Positions 35,418 through 50,400 of a DNA stretch of 64,000 nt are shown here, piece by piece; within the stretch, counting starts at the first letter, position 1, and each line of letters starts with the position of its first letter. The stretch comes from Turritopsis dohrnii (Eukaryota; Cnidaria; Hydrozoa; Anthoathecata; Oceaniidae): the NCBI GenBank assembly GCA_027922465.2, contig BQMF02000052.1:992001-1056000 (forward strand). Direction: 5' to 3'. The notes below the pieces were generated by a model. It saw nothing but the letters and a program-made list of their open reading frames with translations, was not told where the DNA came from and searched no databases. A program made the position numbers and the translations under genes.

Positions 35418-38400
35418 CTTAATCTCGGAGAATAAATAACCATCGGAGCACGACAGTTGAGACAGTATTTTACGAACGTTCCTATCAATTTCGTTAGCAA
35501 TCGCTATCAATTGATGTTTGATGTCTTCACCAGAATCCAAGCCAAGCCACGCATTTGGTGCTATTGAATTTAGAATCTCTTTAGCTTGATTGACGTTCAA
35601 GTTATAGTTCGCCAAACCTTCGTCTTTTCTTGGATGTGTAGTGAAAATCAGAAGTCCAGCATCAGTCTTGCCAAGATAATGTTGATACTCTTCTACTTCT
35701 TTTTGAGCCCAAATACCATCAGTGATCAAGAGAATAAAGCGATGCTCTTGAGGTGTTTTCGTTTTTCCATACAAATTCTCACATTGAGATATGTACTTTA
35801 GAGCATGAATGACAAGAGTTTTCTCAGATGCATCGAAAGATTCGATAATGTATTGTCCTCTTGCAGGATCCATAGGATTGTCAAAATCTTTTAATGTTGT
35901 TTGCGTCTCTTCACCTCCAAATCTTACAACAGCTGTCTTGTACTCAAGTCTTTTCATTGTCTCCAAAAATACAACCAAAATGTTAAGTGCAAGTGTCATT
36001 TTTTCACCATTCATACTCCCAGAATTGTCAACCAAAAAGAGAAACTTGAAAGTTTGATGTTGTGCATTCTGAGGTCTTGTTATATTTGAATCATTTTTGA
36101 TTCTCTTCATGATATGAAAACATTGGGATTGTAAACCTTTAGTCAGCCGGGCTAATAGTGAATAACGAAGTTCATCTACTGGCACCATGGGTAGTTCTTC
36201 TGGATCTTCGTATTTGGCTACGGAATCACTAAGAGCCTTAGAAACCACTCCTCTAGCATTCTTCGTTAAAGATCTTATAACTTCACCAGATATGACAGAT
36301 TTGTGGACTTCATAATTCTCTTCTATGTTTTCCTTGTCATCACCACCTCCTTCAACATCAATGTACATATGTTCACTACCAACAGTTTCATCTGAAGTCG
36401 ATGCTGCAGCAGGGGAATTCCGATCTTTTTTATTGATTTCCCCAATGGAACCACCATAACGTCCTATTGTTACTGCTTTTGGAACAGTGATAGCTTCTGC
36501 TTTTGTTGTGTTACTATCAAGACAGTCTTTTTCACTAACATTACGACCTAACCAGTAACTATTCATTTCATTGACTTTTAGTACATTTCGTTTCATATCC
36601 ACAAAATTTGAAAGTGACAAATTACTTCTTACATCCGTTTGTTTATATTTTCTTTCTGAGACTAGAGGCTTCAGTATGAAAGGATCAATGTTTTTGTTTT
36701 CTTTTTCTTTGATAGAATAGTCGTCAACAACAGTTTTGGATTTCATCTTTATTCCGTACTTTTCAAGTTCATCGATGATACATTTAACTTGTCCTTCCTC
36801 GATTGCGCTGACCAATGTATGTAAGTTCCTTTGAATTTGACTTTTCAGTATTGGTATATTAGAATGAAGCTTGCCTTGTATCATCTGTTCTTGTATCCAC
36901 GACTTTTCAGTGATTTCTAGTAATTGAAAATACTTGAAACTGACTTGAATTATGCCATTGATCGTCAGTTCAGAGATTTGGCCAGCAACATATTTACTCA
37001 AAGGGCTTTGCAATAACCTGTCTAAAATGCTTTCGATCTGTACATTTCCATCATAAACACTGCATAGAATAGTTATGACATTTTGGCAGCTGCAAAGAAA
37101 TTCAGATTCTAACATTTCCCAAATGGGACTGTTTTGCAATGCATCCAAATTTTCTTCAATAGTACTGATTTCATGCTGCACATTATCGGCTTCATAGTTT
37201 TCATCAATATCCTCTGGAATCCCCAAATCCTCTGATGGTCCCTCTCCTGTTGTAGGGAAATGTTCATGATCAGATACACTAATATCATGACATTCTGACT
37301 TCTCCATTTTATCCTTCTCTTTCATGGCCGGATGATTTTCAACAGGAATGACAATCATCTTGCAAAGGACCTCAGAAATGGAAACATCCAATTCTCCACA
37401 TGATACCACAATTTGTTTTGCAAGCATTTGCAGTACAGTCATAGCAAGAACAGTCAAAGATGGAGTCGGTTGATCAAGGATCTTACACACCATGTCAATA
37501 GCTATTTGAAATGTCCTTGGGAAATCATTTTTCACTATTACTTTGTACAATTTAGCAATGTTCTTACCAATGTCATAAAGTGCATTAGTTCTCTTAAGAG
37601 ACCACAGCTGCGATACATTTTCTATCAAACTCAAAAGCTCTCTTCCCAATAAAAAGTATTGCAAAATGCCCACCCTTTCAAAATGGTTGAAATTCAGCAT
37701 GCATTCCAGGAAAAAGACGTTTTGTTCATCATCAGAAAAACTTCTTTGAGTAGAAAATTTAGTCATATCAGTGAACATCTTAAGATCAATACTTTCCTTT
37801 AACGAATCATTTACAGTTGTTGCAATATCTACCATTGTGACAGCTATTTGCGCTTCATCTAGCACTTGATCGGAGGATTTTAATTGCATTTCATGAACTA
37901 GCAAACAAACTTTCATGTATCTAGCAAATGTATCTTGTATACAGGGCTTCATTAACAGCTGTTTTAGGATAGTGAATTCGTTTGCTTTTTCGGTTGACAA
38001 CATTTCACCAATATAAGCAAGAGTCTGTGCTAAGTCACACTGCCTGTGAGGTAAACATTTGCTCCCTGCAATCAAAAGATCTTCAGCATTAGCTGGACAC
38101 CCTCCATCATGAAATTGGGCTATTGATCTTGCAACTAAAATAACTTCCGTGAAACATGACCAAGTTTCATCAAAGCAAGCTAGTTCGTGTACAAAGTTGA
38201 ATAATTTGTCATTATCAAATCCATTACTTGTAACATCATTTCCAAATTGATAACAAATTCCTGAGAAATTTACAAGTTGGTAGTATGGAGAAGATGTGCA
38301 AGCGAAAATTTGTGAAGCAACAATAAAGAGCTCTTTTGTATTGTTTGTTTTAGATTTCAAAACACTGGATCTGTAGGCCATTATATTGTTACATACCAAT

Positions 38401-41400
38401 GCAAACATCTTCAACTCTTCCGAAAAGCCATATTTTATAAGAGCATTATTTGCAACAGCCAATGTATCACATGGCTTTGTACTGTCACAACTGAGTATAT
38501 CCACGAGTAAATCACTAGCTAATGTAGAATTTAGACTTTCATTCACTGGGGCCAGCAAGTCAGCAGTACTCAAAATTAAATTGGCAATCGATCTCAACTG
38601 ATCTTTCAATGGTCTTTCAACACCCACCATTGCTATGACATCTTGAAAAACAGTTTTGATATTATCAGCAACCATAACTTGATCATTACATTGGAAAAAT
38701 GTTTCAATATTTTGCAAAAATGAGTTTGATCGATACTGACTCAGCAAATCTTCATCTTCAAAACAATCTCCAATATATTTTTGAATACTCAGTACAAAAT
38801 CACATCCAAACAGTTCTTTCAAGCCATCCAATTTATCAACAGATTCATATATGTATTCTTTAGAGACCATATCCTCCTTTAGATTCAACATCTCCATCCA
38901 CAAAATTGCCAACTCACTCAAACAGGTTAATTCAGGTCTATCACAATAACCTTTAACAACAATCCTCACACATTTAATTATCTGGGAGAAGGCATTTTCA
39001 TCTTTAGTCATAACTTTAGCAATATCACTCAAATCTTTGAAAGCTTCTTGTATACTTTGTAGATTTGAACATATTAAAAATTCATCGCACAGAATTTTTA
39101 GGTTGTTAATGATATCTTCATAAGATAATGAATCATTATCAATAGAGTACAAACTTTCTTTAACCTTACAGAGAAACTCACCAAATCTTTCGGAAACTAT
39201 ACCTTTCCGACCGTCCCCTAGCTGTTGCAAAGTAGCTTTGATAATATCTTCACTCCTAAATCTTGGATCTTCTAGTATGTTGTCTCCATAAAGTGACAAG
39301 TATTGAAGTTTCTCAATTGGTGTTTGAATGGAATGCTCAAACCGAAGTATCTTTTTAGCCATTTTAAGACAAAATTCCAATGTGATTGGTTCAGATTGAA
39401 TGTACTTAGTGACATAATTACTAACTTCTTCTGTCAGTTTTATAATGTCATTCATGTCAGAACTGGGTTCAAATTCTATTACTTCTTTCCCTATCTCATA
39501 AACATTTCTTATTGAAAGTGGCATCTCGTCTAGACTATTAACAAAACCTTGAAACCTTTTTAACTCAGATGTATAACATTCACTGAACACAGATGAACGA
39601 GATATAGTATTTCCTACTTCAATTAACTTTTCCAGAGTCAAACTTTCACTGTGAAATTTGCATATTAAATTTAATGCATTCTGATAACCTTTTTCTGCAA
39701 AATCTGGCATGATAGATGACATTATCTCACTACCAGCATCAATGCAGCATTGTAAAGAAGATTCCATGTTCTCAGATACTTTTATCGAACTTGTTAAAAT
39801 CATTCTAACCTTATCGGTGTCTAAAGTATCACCGACACCGTTAATAACATCATCTATTTGTGGAACAGGTTTCAATTCACCTTTCAAATTTCCATTGATA
39901 ACATAATTTCTGACACATGTTTCAAGTGGTACACCTTGCTTGATTTCATCCAAGTATTTTTGTAAGTTTTCAAAATTGATCACATCAGCATAACCCAAGC
40001 TTTTCAATGCTGATAGCAGAAATTTGTTCTTGATACTTGTTCCAAAAATTTTTTGAGCATTTATAGTTACTGCAGACTGAAGTAAATATGACATTCTGAA
40101 GAAAAAGTCATTCCTGGCAAAGAAATCACTCTTTAGAATGTTAATTAAGAGCTGAAAAGAATTTCGGTTTGGAAAACAATGTTCATGTTTTTCCATGAAT
40201 ATATTTGATAAAACATCCATTTGATTTGCAACAACTGGCATTTGCTTTTCAATGCAAAATGACTTAGATATCTTAAACAGCATTGCAATAATTTTGGTAT
40301 GCTCCAACTTGGTTTCATTTCCTTTTATCGAAAAATGAAGCATCGTGGAAAATTCATTCAGTGGCAATTCATTACACAAATCCATCACATATTTTTCTAC
40401 ATTATTAGGAAGAAATTGTTCATTCTCGTCTAAAATCATTTCTAAAAGCTCTGTCCTTCTAGATTCATGTAAGTACAAGTCCATCAACTTTGTTAAAGTT
40501 TTTCCTTTCTCATTACTTTCAACTAAAACATTTACACCATTTAGCAGCTGTAAATAGACCATTGGTGAAACTGCTATCCCAAAAACATCATTACTATCTA
40601 TCATCTCAATTAATGACAACAGACACTTTATAACCTGACAACTGTTATTAAAGTTAGGAACCAAAAGCTGTCTTTTATGGCCCTCATTTACTCCAATATT
40701 ATCAAAGAACCCAACCATGGGGACAATTAAATCTGAACCAAACTTTACAAAGCCAGAAAACAAACTTGCAATCTGGTGATTCTCAAACTTTTTAGACAAC
40801 CTGACCTGGAACTGCTGTTTTACTTCTTTTTTAGCAGATATGTTTACAAAGAAACCAGATGTTGTTATTGATAGTTCTTGATTAAAACTCTTGCACTCCA
40901 TTCTGTAATGGTGATGTTGATTTCCTTTGTTAGACAAAGCTAAAGAAAAATCAGCAGTGCTTTCTATATACTTTAAGTCCATCACATCATGATTACAATG
41001 CAAAATATCTTTCTCAACAAAACAATTAATCTTGTGAATGGCAGTTCGTTGCTCGCAGTTTGAAGTGACTTTTACTTCAATTGTGAATCGTGTTTCGTTT
41101 TTTGGTTTTGTTATCAACATATTGAGATCTTTACTTTCACCAGGCAAAATTTTGAATGGTACTAATTGATTGAACCTAGCATTCCGACTAGTGATCTTAT
41201 AAATTTCCACAAGCCTGTCCTTTGCTTTGATCTGTATCTTTCTAGTTATCTCATCACTTTTTTCAGAAAAAAATTGGAACTTCTCAGGTTGTATTTCCAA
41301 TTTGGGCCATTGAGCCCTTATAGAAAAGTGCATTTGTACACTTTTTAATCTGTAACCATCCATTTCTTGAATTTCAACTTGAACTGAATAAGACTGGTGT

Positions 41401-44400
41401 TCTTGAACCATTGGACTAATACAAAAGTTTGGCTTGATTATTTCATTTGGATTTAAAGAGCTTTTATCTGGCCCTTCAATGCTGATGCAACCTTCAGGTT
41501 TAATAGTAATAGCAGCAACAAGTGACAACCGACTGTTGTTTCTTAAAATAATGCCGGCATAGTTTTTACTAACTCTGGGGATAACTTCAAATACCTTTGT
41601 TGGAATGCCTTTCGAGGAAATCAAATTATTATCACACTTAATCTCTACATCTGGTTTACATCCTTCATATAATGCTTGAAAATCAACAAATATATTTTTA
41701 GAGAAATAAATATTTCCCTTTGCTTCATCACTATTGTTTCTCTTAGTTGTTAGTTTCAATTCTTGCTTCACTTTACATTTACCTCCAATTATCAACTCAA
41801 GATGTTTGAAAGTCATTATGGATGTAAGACTAACAAATTTTATACGGAGTGGGACATCATAGGGATTGTCCAATTCAAAGCATCCTTCAATGCATCTACC
41901 AGTTGACAGTTTACCAAAATCATATGTAAATACTTGATGATCATCCTTGTTTGTAATCTGTAAATTCTTCAAAACCAGTAACGGATTGAAATCTTCCACA
42001 ATTTGTTTAATGATGATAGGATATTTCAGGAGTGAACTTGATTGCAAAGTAAGAGTACCTTTATCAGTAAATTCTCCAGGCATAAGTGTTTTACAGTTTG
42101 AGATAAATCTTACTCTTTTTTGCCCATTAGACAAAATTAATCCATTGTGGGTTGGTAATATACAAGCATTTTTTACATCAATAGAGTAGCTGTAATCATC
42201 TGTTGTATTGTTACGCATGAGAAAATGCACCATAGTTGATCCATGCATGTGAATCCCCTTTATAACAATACCTAAGTCAATTACTGGACATATGGCACCA
42301 ATTTCAGCAGTTGTTAAGTCAAACAGATCAATAGAAATAAATCGTGCATGGGATAGCTTGGATACATCAATCTTCAGCCTAGGTACAGTTAATTTTCTCT
42401 TTTTGATTGTTGCTATATACTTTCGAAATGACAATTCTTTTGCTTTCTTTAATAAAAAGCACTCATAAAGTTCCTTAACTTTCTCTTTAGTTTTGCCATC
42501 TATTCCTTTAACAATATCTTTAAAGAAATTCGTTGTGAGATCATTTGAAGGGAAAATATCACTTGTCAACAAGTTACACACTTCAGATAAAACAGATGAT
42601 AAATTTTCACAAATCTTCATCAGCATTTTTATTGTTTCAACTAAATCACTTGAAATGAACTTAGCATATTCAATTTGTTGTTTATTATGCACTTTCTGAA
42701 GTTTTCTGAATCTGCTATTAGTAACGTATCGGTAAGCTCGATAAAAAATATTACCATCAATAAGGAAATCTTGGTAGCTTTCTATCAACTTATTATCCTC
42801 ATTGGTAAGTTTCACTTTAGCAGATTGATAGTCATTTTGAAAGCGTCTAAGACTTTCTAAAAAACTTTTGATTTCCTTTAACTTCTCTTTGATAGAATAA
42901 CCATATTGAATGATAGAATCTTGATGATTTTCCAAATTCTCCTCATTGATACCATCCATTACTTGTGTTTTCTCTAAGGTTCCTGAAATTTCATTCAAGC
43001 ACCATTCAACTTTTTCAAAAAAAGGTACCAATTTTTTTGTGATAACAACTTGCAATGGGACATCCTGACGAGAATCCTCAATATTAAAGGCCTTTGTTAT
43101 TGTACATGTTGACTCATATGTAGGTGTCTTAGGTGGTCTCAGTTCTGCATGCAAATTCAACTCAGTAATATGTTGTTCACAGTTATCAATCAGATTTGAA
43201 GGACTCAAAGACTCATGGGTATGCTCTTTATCTGCAGGCAGAACAGACTTTAACATATCTTCTTTTAATGAAATACTTTCTTCCATTTTCACAGAAAAAT
43301 GCCACATTGCCTCTTTCGAGGTGATAAATTGGCTACCATGACTCAAGTCAATTGTACATTTGAAAGCTGTTTTGTTCGTTTCATCTAACAATATAACTGT
43401 AACAGTTCGCATACTACAAGCAAGTGTAAATTTTTGATCAAGTTTTATGTAACTTTCATTTCCACATCGTGTTAAAGCAGCATCAAGTTCCTTACGATGT
43501 CTGGAACGACTAGTAATTATGATCAATGAAGCCTTCGTCAATGCTTTTTTTTTCCTTTTCCAAACCTCCACTGAAATATATAGCCTCTGCAAATGGAGGA
43601 TAATAGAAGTAGATCTTTCAAAACAATCATTAGCAAACTTGAAATCAGGAAATGCACCATTGTTACGAAAACGTTGTAACAGATCATAAAACTTTTTTGT
43701 TAATACATAGTAGGAATTCTTATGAGAAATGACCTTATGTTCTGGTTGCCTTAACTTCAAATCCAGTGTATAAAGGCATTGCAAGAATGATTTCAGCCTT
43801 CTATGCATTTCATCTTTTGTCTGTTGATATTGTCTCCAGTCTTCATCATTTTTTTTCTTTTTTTGTTCATTCCTAATCTCAACTGCTTTCTTTTCATCTT
43901 CTTGTTTTCTATATTCACTATCCTCAGCTTGCTTTCTCATGTTTAAAAGTGACATCATGGCTTCTTCCCATAACTTGGTATGTTTATGAAATTCTTTGAA
44001 ACATTTCATATTTCCCTTTAAATCTTCTGCCAAAGGTTTCAAGGTGTACTTAACAGTACTCAAATGCCCAACATATATCTTCAGAAACGTTTCAGCAACA
44101 AACTTGCCTATTATAGATGATTGCGATTCATTTTCTAAACAACTTTGGATATCTGAATTGTCCTTCTTTAAATAGTAGAAAACAGTCTTCATGAAGTCAC
44201 CAGTTATAGCAATAAACCTTTGAAATCGATCAGTACATGACCCAAAAAGATCCTGTTCTTTATAGACTTTCTTGGATAACTCAATAATTTCTTTTAAGGC
44301 ATCATAGCAGTATTTTCGAAATATTGATGGATGGTTGTAAATTTGTGGATCCATTAGATTTGTTGGATAGAGGTTTCTAATAATGGTGTCTTTTTTTTCG

Positions 44401-47400
44401 GAACCAGCAATACTTTCTAACATGGAATGAAATGAATTATTTAAAAATAACTTTGCCATAAAATAAGTCATTCGACTAACATGATTTAAAGTCAATTGCA
44501 AACGTGATCCTAGATTGCCCCTTCTTTGTTGAATAATTTCTGAAAGTCTTTTACAATTTTCATGCATGATACCAAAACCACTATGTTCCTCCTCAGATAT
44601 CATGTATTGACATAGAACCTGGATTAGTTGTTGAGATACATCATTGCTTAAGTTTCTATCATTTTGACATGATAACTTGGATATCTGTAGCAATGTCTCC
44701 ACTGTGTTTTTTAAGGCAATAAATTCAAGTTCATTCAAAGAACTACCAGTTAATCCAGAAATAATTATCTGCAGTTGCTTGTGTATAACTGCAAGGAAAT
44801 TTGAGATATTGATCAAATCCTTGATCATCAAAGAATTTCTTAATCTCAATTCATCTTCAAAGCAAGATTGCAGGTTTTCTGGTTCTAAATTAAGCATGCT
44901 CCACACAGAATAGATCTCTTCGATAAGTGCATACAAAGACATTCTGTTCATGTCATAAGTAATGCAAGTCATTTCTCTTGATATCCTATTTCCTAGGACA
45001 TTTATTTGCCTCTCACCATTAGGAATAGATGTCATTCCAGATGCTGATAACAGTTCTGGCAGTAAGAGGGAGTCCTGGGTGATTCTATTTTTTTTGATGC
45101 AATATATGATAAATCTTGCAAAAAAAGCCTTCAAATGTGAAAAACTTATCTTGCAACATTTACTTGCATTCAATGATTTTGAATGTAATTCATTTAAGTT
45201 TCCATAAACATTCATTAACCTGTGCAAATTCTCATCAGTCAAACTAGCTTTTTCCTCAGACATTACTGCTGTTACAAAGGCCTTAATGTCATTAAATTGC
45301 TTTGAATAATTTTCACGCAACTTCTTTTCCTCCTCATCATAATTACACATTTGATATAATGCTTGCACTGACCTCTTAAGACTAGATACCGAGCAAGTGC
45401 TATACAATAAAAACTGGGAAATAACATTAGTTAATACTGATTCTTTTCCAAGAAGGTTTACCAACTCAGTAAAATATGTTGTTTTCAATTTAAATGCATT
45501 ACTACATAAATTTGCAATGCTTTCTTCCAAAAACTTGATAGCAGATTTATCCAATCTTTCATTCAGATACAACTTTTTATAAAATTCTTCACTGGTTGAC
45601 AAGTATGATATATCTCCATTGAAAAAGCACGCACAAATTGCCTTAAGCACATCTTCGAAAACTTCACCAAATTCATTAGAAAAAGCAGTTATGTGATTGG
45701 CCACTTGAGTTAGTTTTTCTTTAAATATGTTTGAGTATGATTCCTGTAATTGGTTCATGGAATGATCCAGTGAAGACATGGATTTATGTACTTCGGATAT
45801 CCTTGCATCAAACTCTTCACATTGTTTCATCCACTTAGACTCTTCTTCCTCTTTTGCAAGATGTTTATTAAAAATTAACATCCCAACAACATTTCTGGAC
45901 TGAATGGAATAGAGTTCTCTTTCATGACATGTACGTTTTTTCTCAAAATCAAGCTGCAGCCGCTCTAGCTCATTTTTTGAGTTCTGCAAATTTTCCTCAA
46001 TTCTACTTTTCTCAAATGAATACGTTTTCTTGCTGTTTCCTTCCAGAATGTTTAACTGCTCTTCAAATGATAAATCCAAGAGTCTGTCAGAACAATTTCC
46101 AATTAACGACCAAAACATTTTGCATATATGTACAACATTTATATTTGAAATGATGATAAGGGCATTAGAGATTTCATCTCCCTTTTTTTGACTTAATTGT
46201 AGAACTGGTATCATTTTCTCCAGTAAGTAGCAGCTAAAAATTTGTAGCATTTCCATAGTAAAAATGCTCTGACACTCTTGTGGAAAAGAACAGGTTACCT
46301 TTTCTACCAAGGTTTTGTCTTTACCATTCAATTCAAAAACATTGGAGTCAGGAAACTGTTGGATTATTTGCAATGCATCAACAAATTGCATCATGAAATC
46401 TTTTGGGTAAAGAAAATCTGACTGTATGACCTGTGTTTTTAGAATAGGATGTTGCAGGTACCTTGTCAATACTGAACGAAATTTGGTTATGGTTCTGACC
46501 TGTTCACTGTAACTGCCTAGGGTAACCGAATTTTTAACATCAGTTATACTGACCAAGTGGTAAATATCATCAAAATTGGTCCCATATAATTTCTCCAGTT
46601 CATGTAAATGTTCGTAATGAAGTAATCTTAATAAACTGATAAGTTCTTCCCACACATCATTAAGATCTAAGTTCTTACTTACAGCAATTTTGATGTTACT
46701 TAACTTAAGCAGACATTCCGAGCTGCTTGCATACCAATCTTCATCCACAAGATCTTTTAAACACTTTCTCTTCATCTCTTGCGAGATATTCTCTGATGCA
46801 GCAACTAAAGATCTGAATACGCTTTCCTTTAACGCTCTCTTGTGCAGTGTATTAATGATGAGCATGAATAAATATTCACAATACTTGCTTTTTAAGTTCA
46901 CTTTCACATCATCACATTTCAAATTTCTGTTTAGCTCCAGGATAGAATCTGAGAAGTCAGAATGGAAGTCTACATTTTTTGTAATTTCCACTTCATTATC
47001 AGATATGTTTGTTGGTGATGTTATTTTGGCAATGCCTTTAATACCTGCTAAAGGGTCAGAAGTTTTTTCAGCATCGGTTTCTCTACAACTTATTCTTATA
47101 TCTTCTTTCAAAGTTGCTGTAGACATTTTTAAAATCAAGAACTTTTGTTCGATTTCTCCGATGGGCTGAAACTGCAGACAGTTAAGCTCAGTTATATATT
47201 TTCCAACTTCTTGTAGCAGACCATGCAAGTTCTTTTCCATGGCCTTAGAATGTAATGATGTTAACTCTTTGTGCAACAAATCAATTCTAGCTAGCCAGTC
47301 AAACTTTTGTGTCTCTTCTACTGCTGTTTCGGGCAATTTGGTTTTAGTACATTCATCATGCCTTTCAAGTATTGAAGAAACAGCATCCATGTTGAAACTA

Positions 47401-50400
47401 ACTTCTTCATAATGTCCTCTTAAATGCTCCCCTAGAAAAATATTTAGCCTCTGAGCAATAATGGTTAACTCCTGTATTATATTTGGAGAGACAAATTTAA
47501 TTTCATCAGTGGAACTTTGTAAATTTGATAAGATATTTCTGAATCCATTTAGAAAGATTTTGGCTGCACCATGACAGAATCGATGAATATTTCTGACATT
47601 CAAAAATTGAGTATAGCTGAATACTTTGTTCACAGTTTCTTGGAATTTCTCAATTAAGTCAAACAAAACACTGAATTTTCTTGTCTGGGTATGGTGAACT
47701 GATTCTTCCAAAACTTTAAATATCTTCATCCATGAAAGCTTTTCTTCATTGATTTTCAGCATGTTTAGTATATATGCTTTCTCAACTAAATCTTTTGGTT
47801 GCAGTTGTTCTGTTAACATTTTATGTCCTTTATATATTTCCTCCCGAATGTCTAACAAATTGATCTGTTCTAGTGTTTTCACATTCTCAGATAAAACCTT
47901 AAAATCAAATCCTGAGTCATAAATGTCTTGTACAATTGCGGTAATTGTCATAATTGAAGACAAGCAACTAGGAATGAAGGTCTTTCTGACCATAATTTCT
48001 TCTTGTGAAGTTACTTTTCTGGTACGTTCAATTAGTTCAAGAAGTATTGTTTCTTGATAGCAGAGAATCTCACCTGACAATGCTCCAGTTTGTTGAAGTT
48101 GGTGTAAAACAAATACTGGGAAAAAGAAAATCATGTGTTCGGCTAAAGTTTCATTATATTGAATCAACATTTTGAAAACTTCACAATAACATGATTTTTT
48201 CTGAAAGGCTATCTCAACCTTTTTGATTAGAGAATTCATCTCGCCTTGCACCCTTTCACAGCTGTAGATCTTTATATTTTTCACGGATATATCAAACAAG
48301 GCACTCCGTTCAATTATAACAATGGAGCCAGTATTACAATTCACAATGACTAAGATTGTTGAGTCATTTTCCTTGAATAACATATTGTGAAAGTCATCAG
48401 AAGAGTTAGACATATCATCAATAATGTATAGTTGTATATGAACTCCTTTTGTGGCAAAATCTCTTAATATGATGTGAAAGAAACATGTTATATCTAACAG
48501 TTTTTCTACAGGATCTTCCACTAGCCAACTGCAATGGAACTTATCTAATGTTGCATCAAAATACTTTCTTTGATTATAACACAGACACCAATCAATAAGC
48601 ACCTCCTCCCTAAAAGCTTTTTCTGCATATCTCATGGTTTCCTGAAGGCCCTGGAATGTTTCACTTTCTTGAATCTTCAAAATATTTTCACATTTGCTCT
48701 TCAAATTATCATTAAGAGATCCACATTCAATGTACAACTCCATTGATATTTTGTTAGCTGCTCCTCTGTTCAACATTTCTAAGGAAGTTATATTCGTAGG
48801 TACTTCATTCTGTATTTTAATTAATCGACCAAGGTCCTGTTTTAAGCTTATGAAAGCTTCACTGCAATCGTCAATAACCTCTTTTAGCAGGTATAAAGTA
48901 TTCAGTTTTGTTAACAAATACAATGAAAAATCTTCAATTTTCTTTGATCTTTGCAAAAATATGTTTGGTGTGGAAAGCATCAAACCTAACTTGAGGGACC
49001 AAAACTCCAGTGTTCCAATATTGTACAGTAACTCAGTATCATTCATTGCATCTTCATATAACAGCATCATATCATCTATTGCTTTAAATCTAAGTTCTAT
49101 TCCACTGACAACAGGGGAATGAAATGCCTTCTCCATGTTCACAATTGTGTGACTTTTCTTCTGGTTATCACTGTTTTTTTTCTGCTCAGATTCTACAGTA
49201 ACCTCAAAATGCTTTGTCATATAATGTAATATGTAATCATATCCACATTTTGAAACCTCTTCCAAAATACTTAAACATGTCTTGCCAATACTGAGTTTAT
49301 GCACTGTTAGTATAACATTCTCCAGGCTTACAATAAGTGGATTTGAGCTGATAGTGTGTTTTAAAACTTCCAAGTAAGAATTTAATAGATTTTCTAACAC
49401 AGTATAATGTTTGACAAAACTTTCAGTATGAGCTTTTCTTTCAGAAGCATCAAAAAAATTTGATTCTTTTACATACTGCACAAACTTGTCACAAAAATTC
49501 TGAATTTTAATATGCAAGGACCCTTCAACATATTCAATGTTCTCATACATAGCATTGATTACACAGGCCTTTTTAAGCATTTCAATATAATATCTGCTTG
49601 CTTCATAGTAACTGCTGCGTTCAATGAAGTCTTCAATTGTCACTTGGATAGGTTGTTTTTTGGAATTATCTTGGTAAGACAAAATGAGGGTTTGAATACA
49701 AAATAGAACTTTTTCTAAATGACATAGCACAGTGTCATCATTGGGTATACAGCCAGCAATTCTTTGAATGGACAGAAAAATGTACAACATCAAGTCTGAT
49801 ACAACTTCTCCAAGTCCCAATGCTAGCTCTTTGTTATTGCAATCATTCTTAGCCATTAGTGCTTTTTCTGTCCAGCTGATACTTTTAGCTTGCCTCTCCA
49901 ACAAAAACAAATAGTTTCTTAAAATTTCTGCACTTTGATCTTCTTTAGTTAAAGGACCACAATACGATGTTGTAACTGCATCAGTTAGAGCCTTAGCAAC
50001 ACTCTTGCATCCATGTTCCAATTTACTTAGCATGGTTGTTACTGCAGTAATTAAATTTCTGAAATCAAATTTGTATCCATTGATGACTTTCAATTGCCTA
50101 CTTTCGCTCTGTTTGGATACATACAAGTGCAATCTCAACAAAATGTCAACAATTATTTCTCTTCCATTTACACTTGAAAGAAGGTCACTAATTATATCTA
50201 CTGCTGGAATAGATGTAATATACTCTGGGGAATATTGCATATCAACTTCAGTAGTCTCTGGCAATACAAATGAGTCATTTGCTTCATCATATCTGCTTAA
50301 ATTTATGACAATACAACGGTTGTAAAAAGCGGTACTCAATGATCCTCCTTTACTTCTTTCAAAATTGAATGTGGTAAATAAACAAAAATCAGGATGTATT

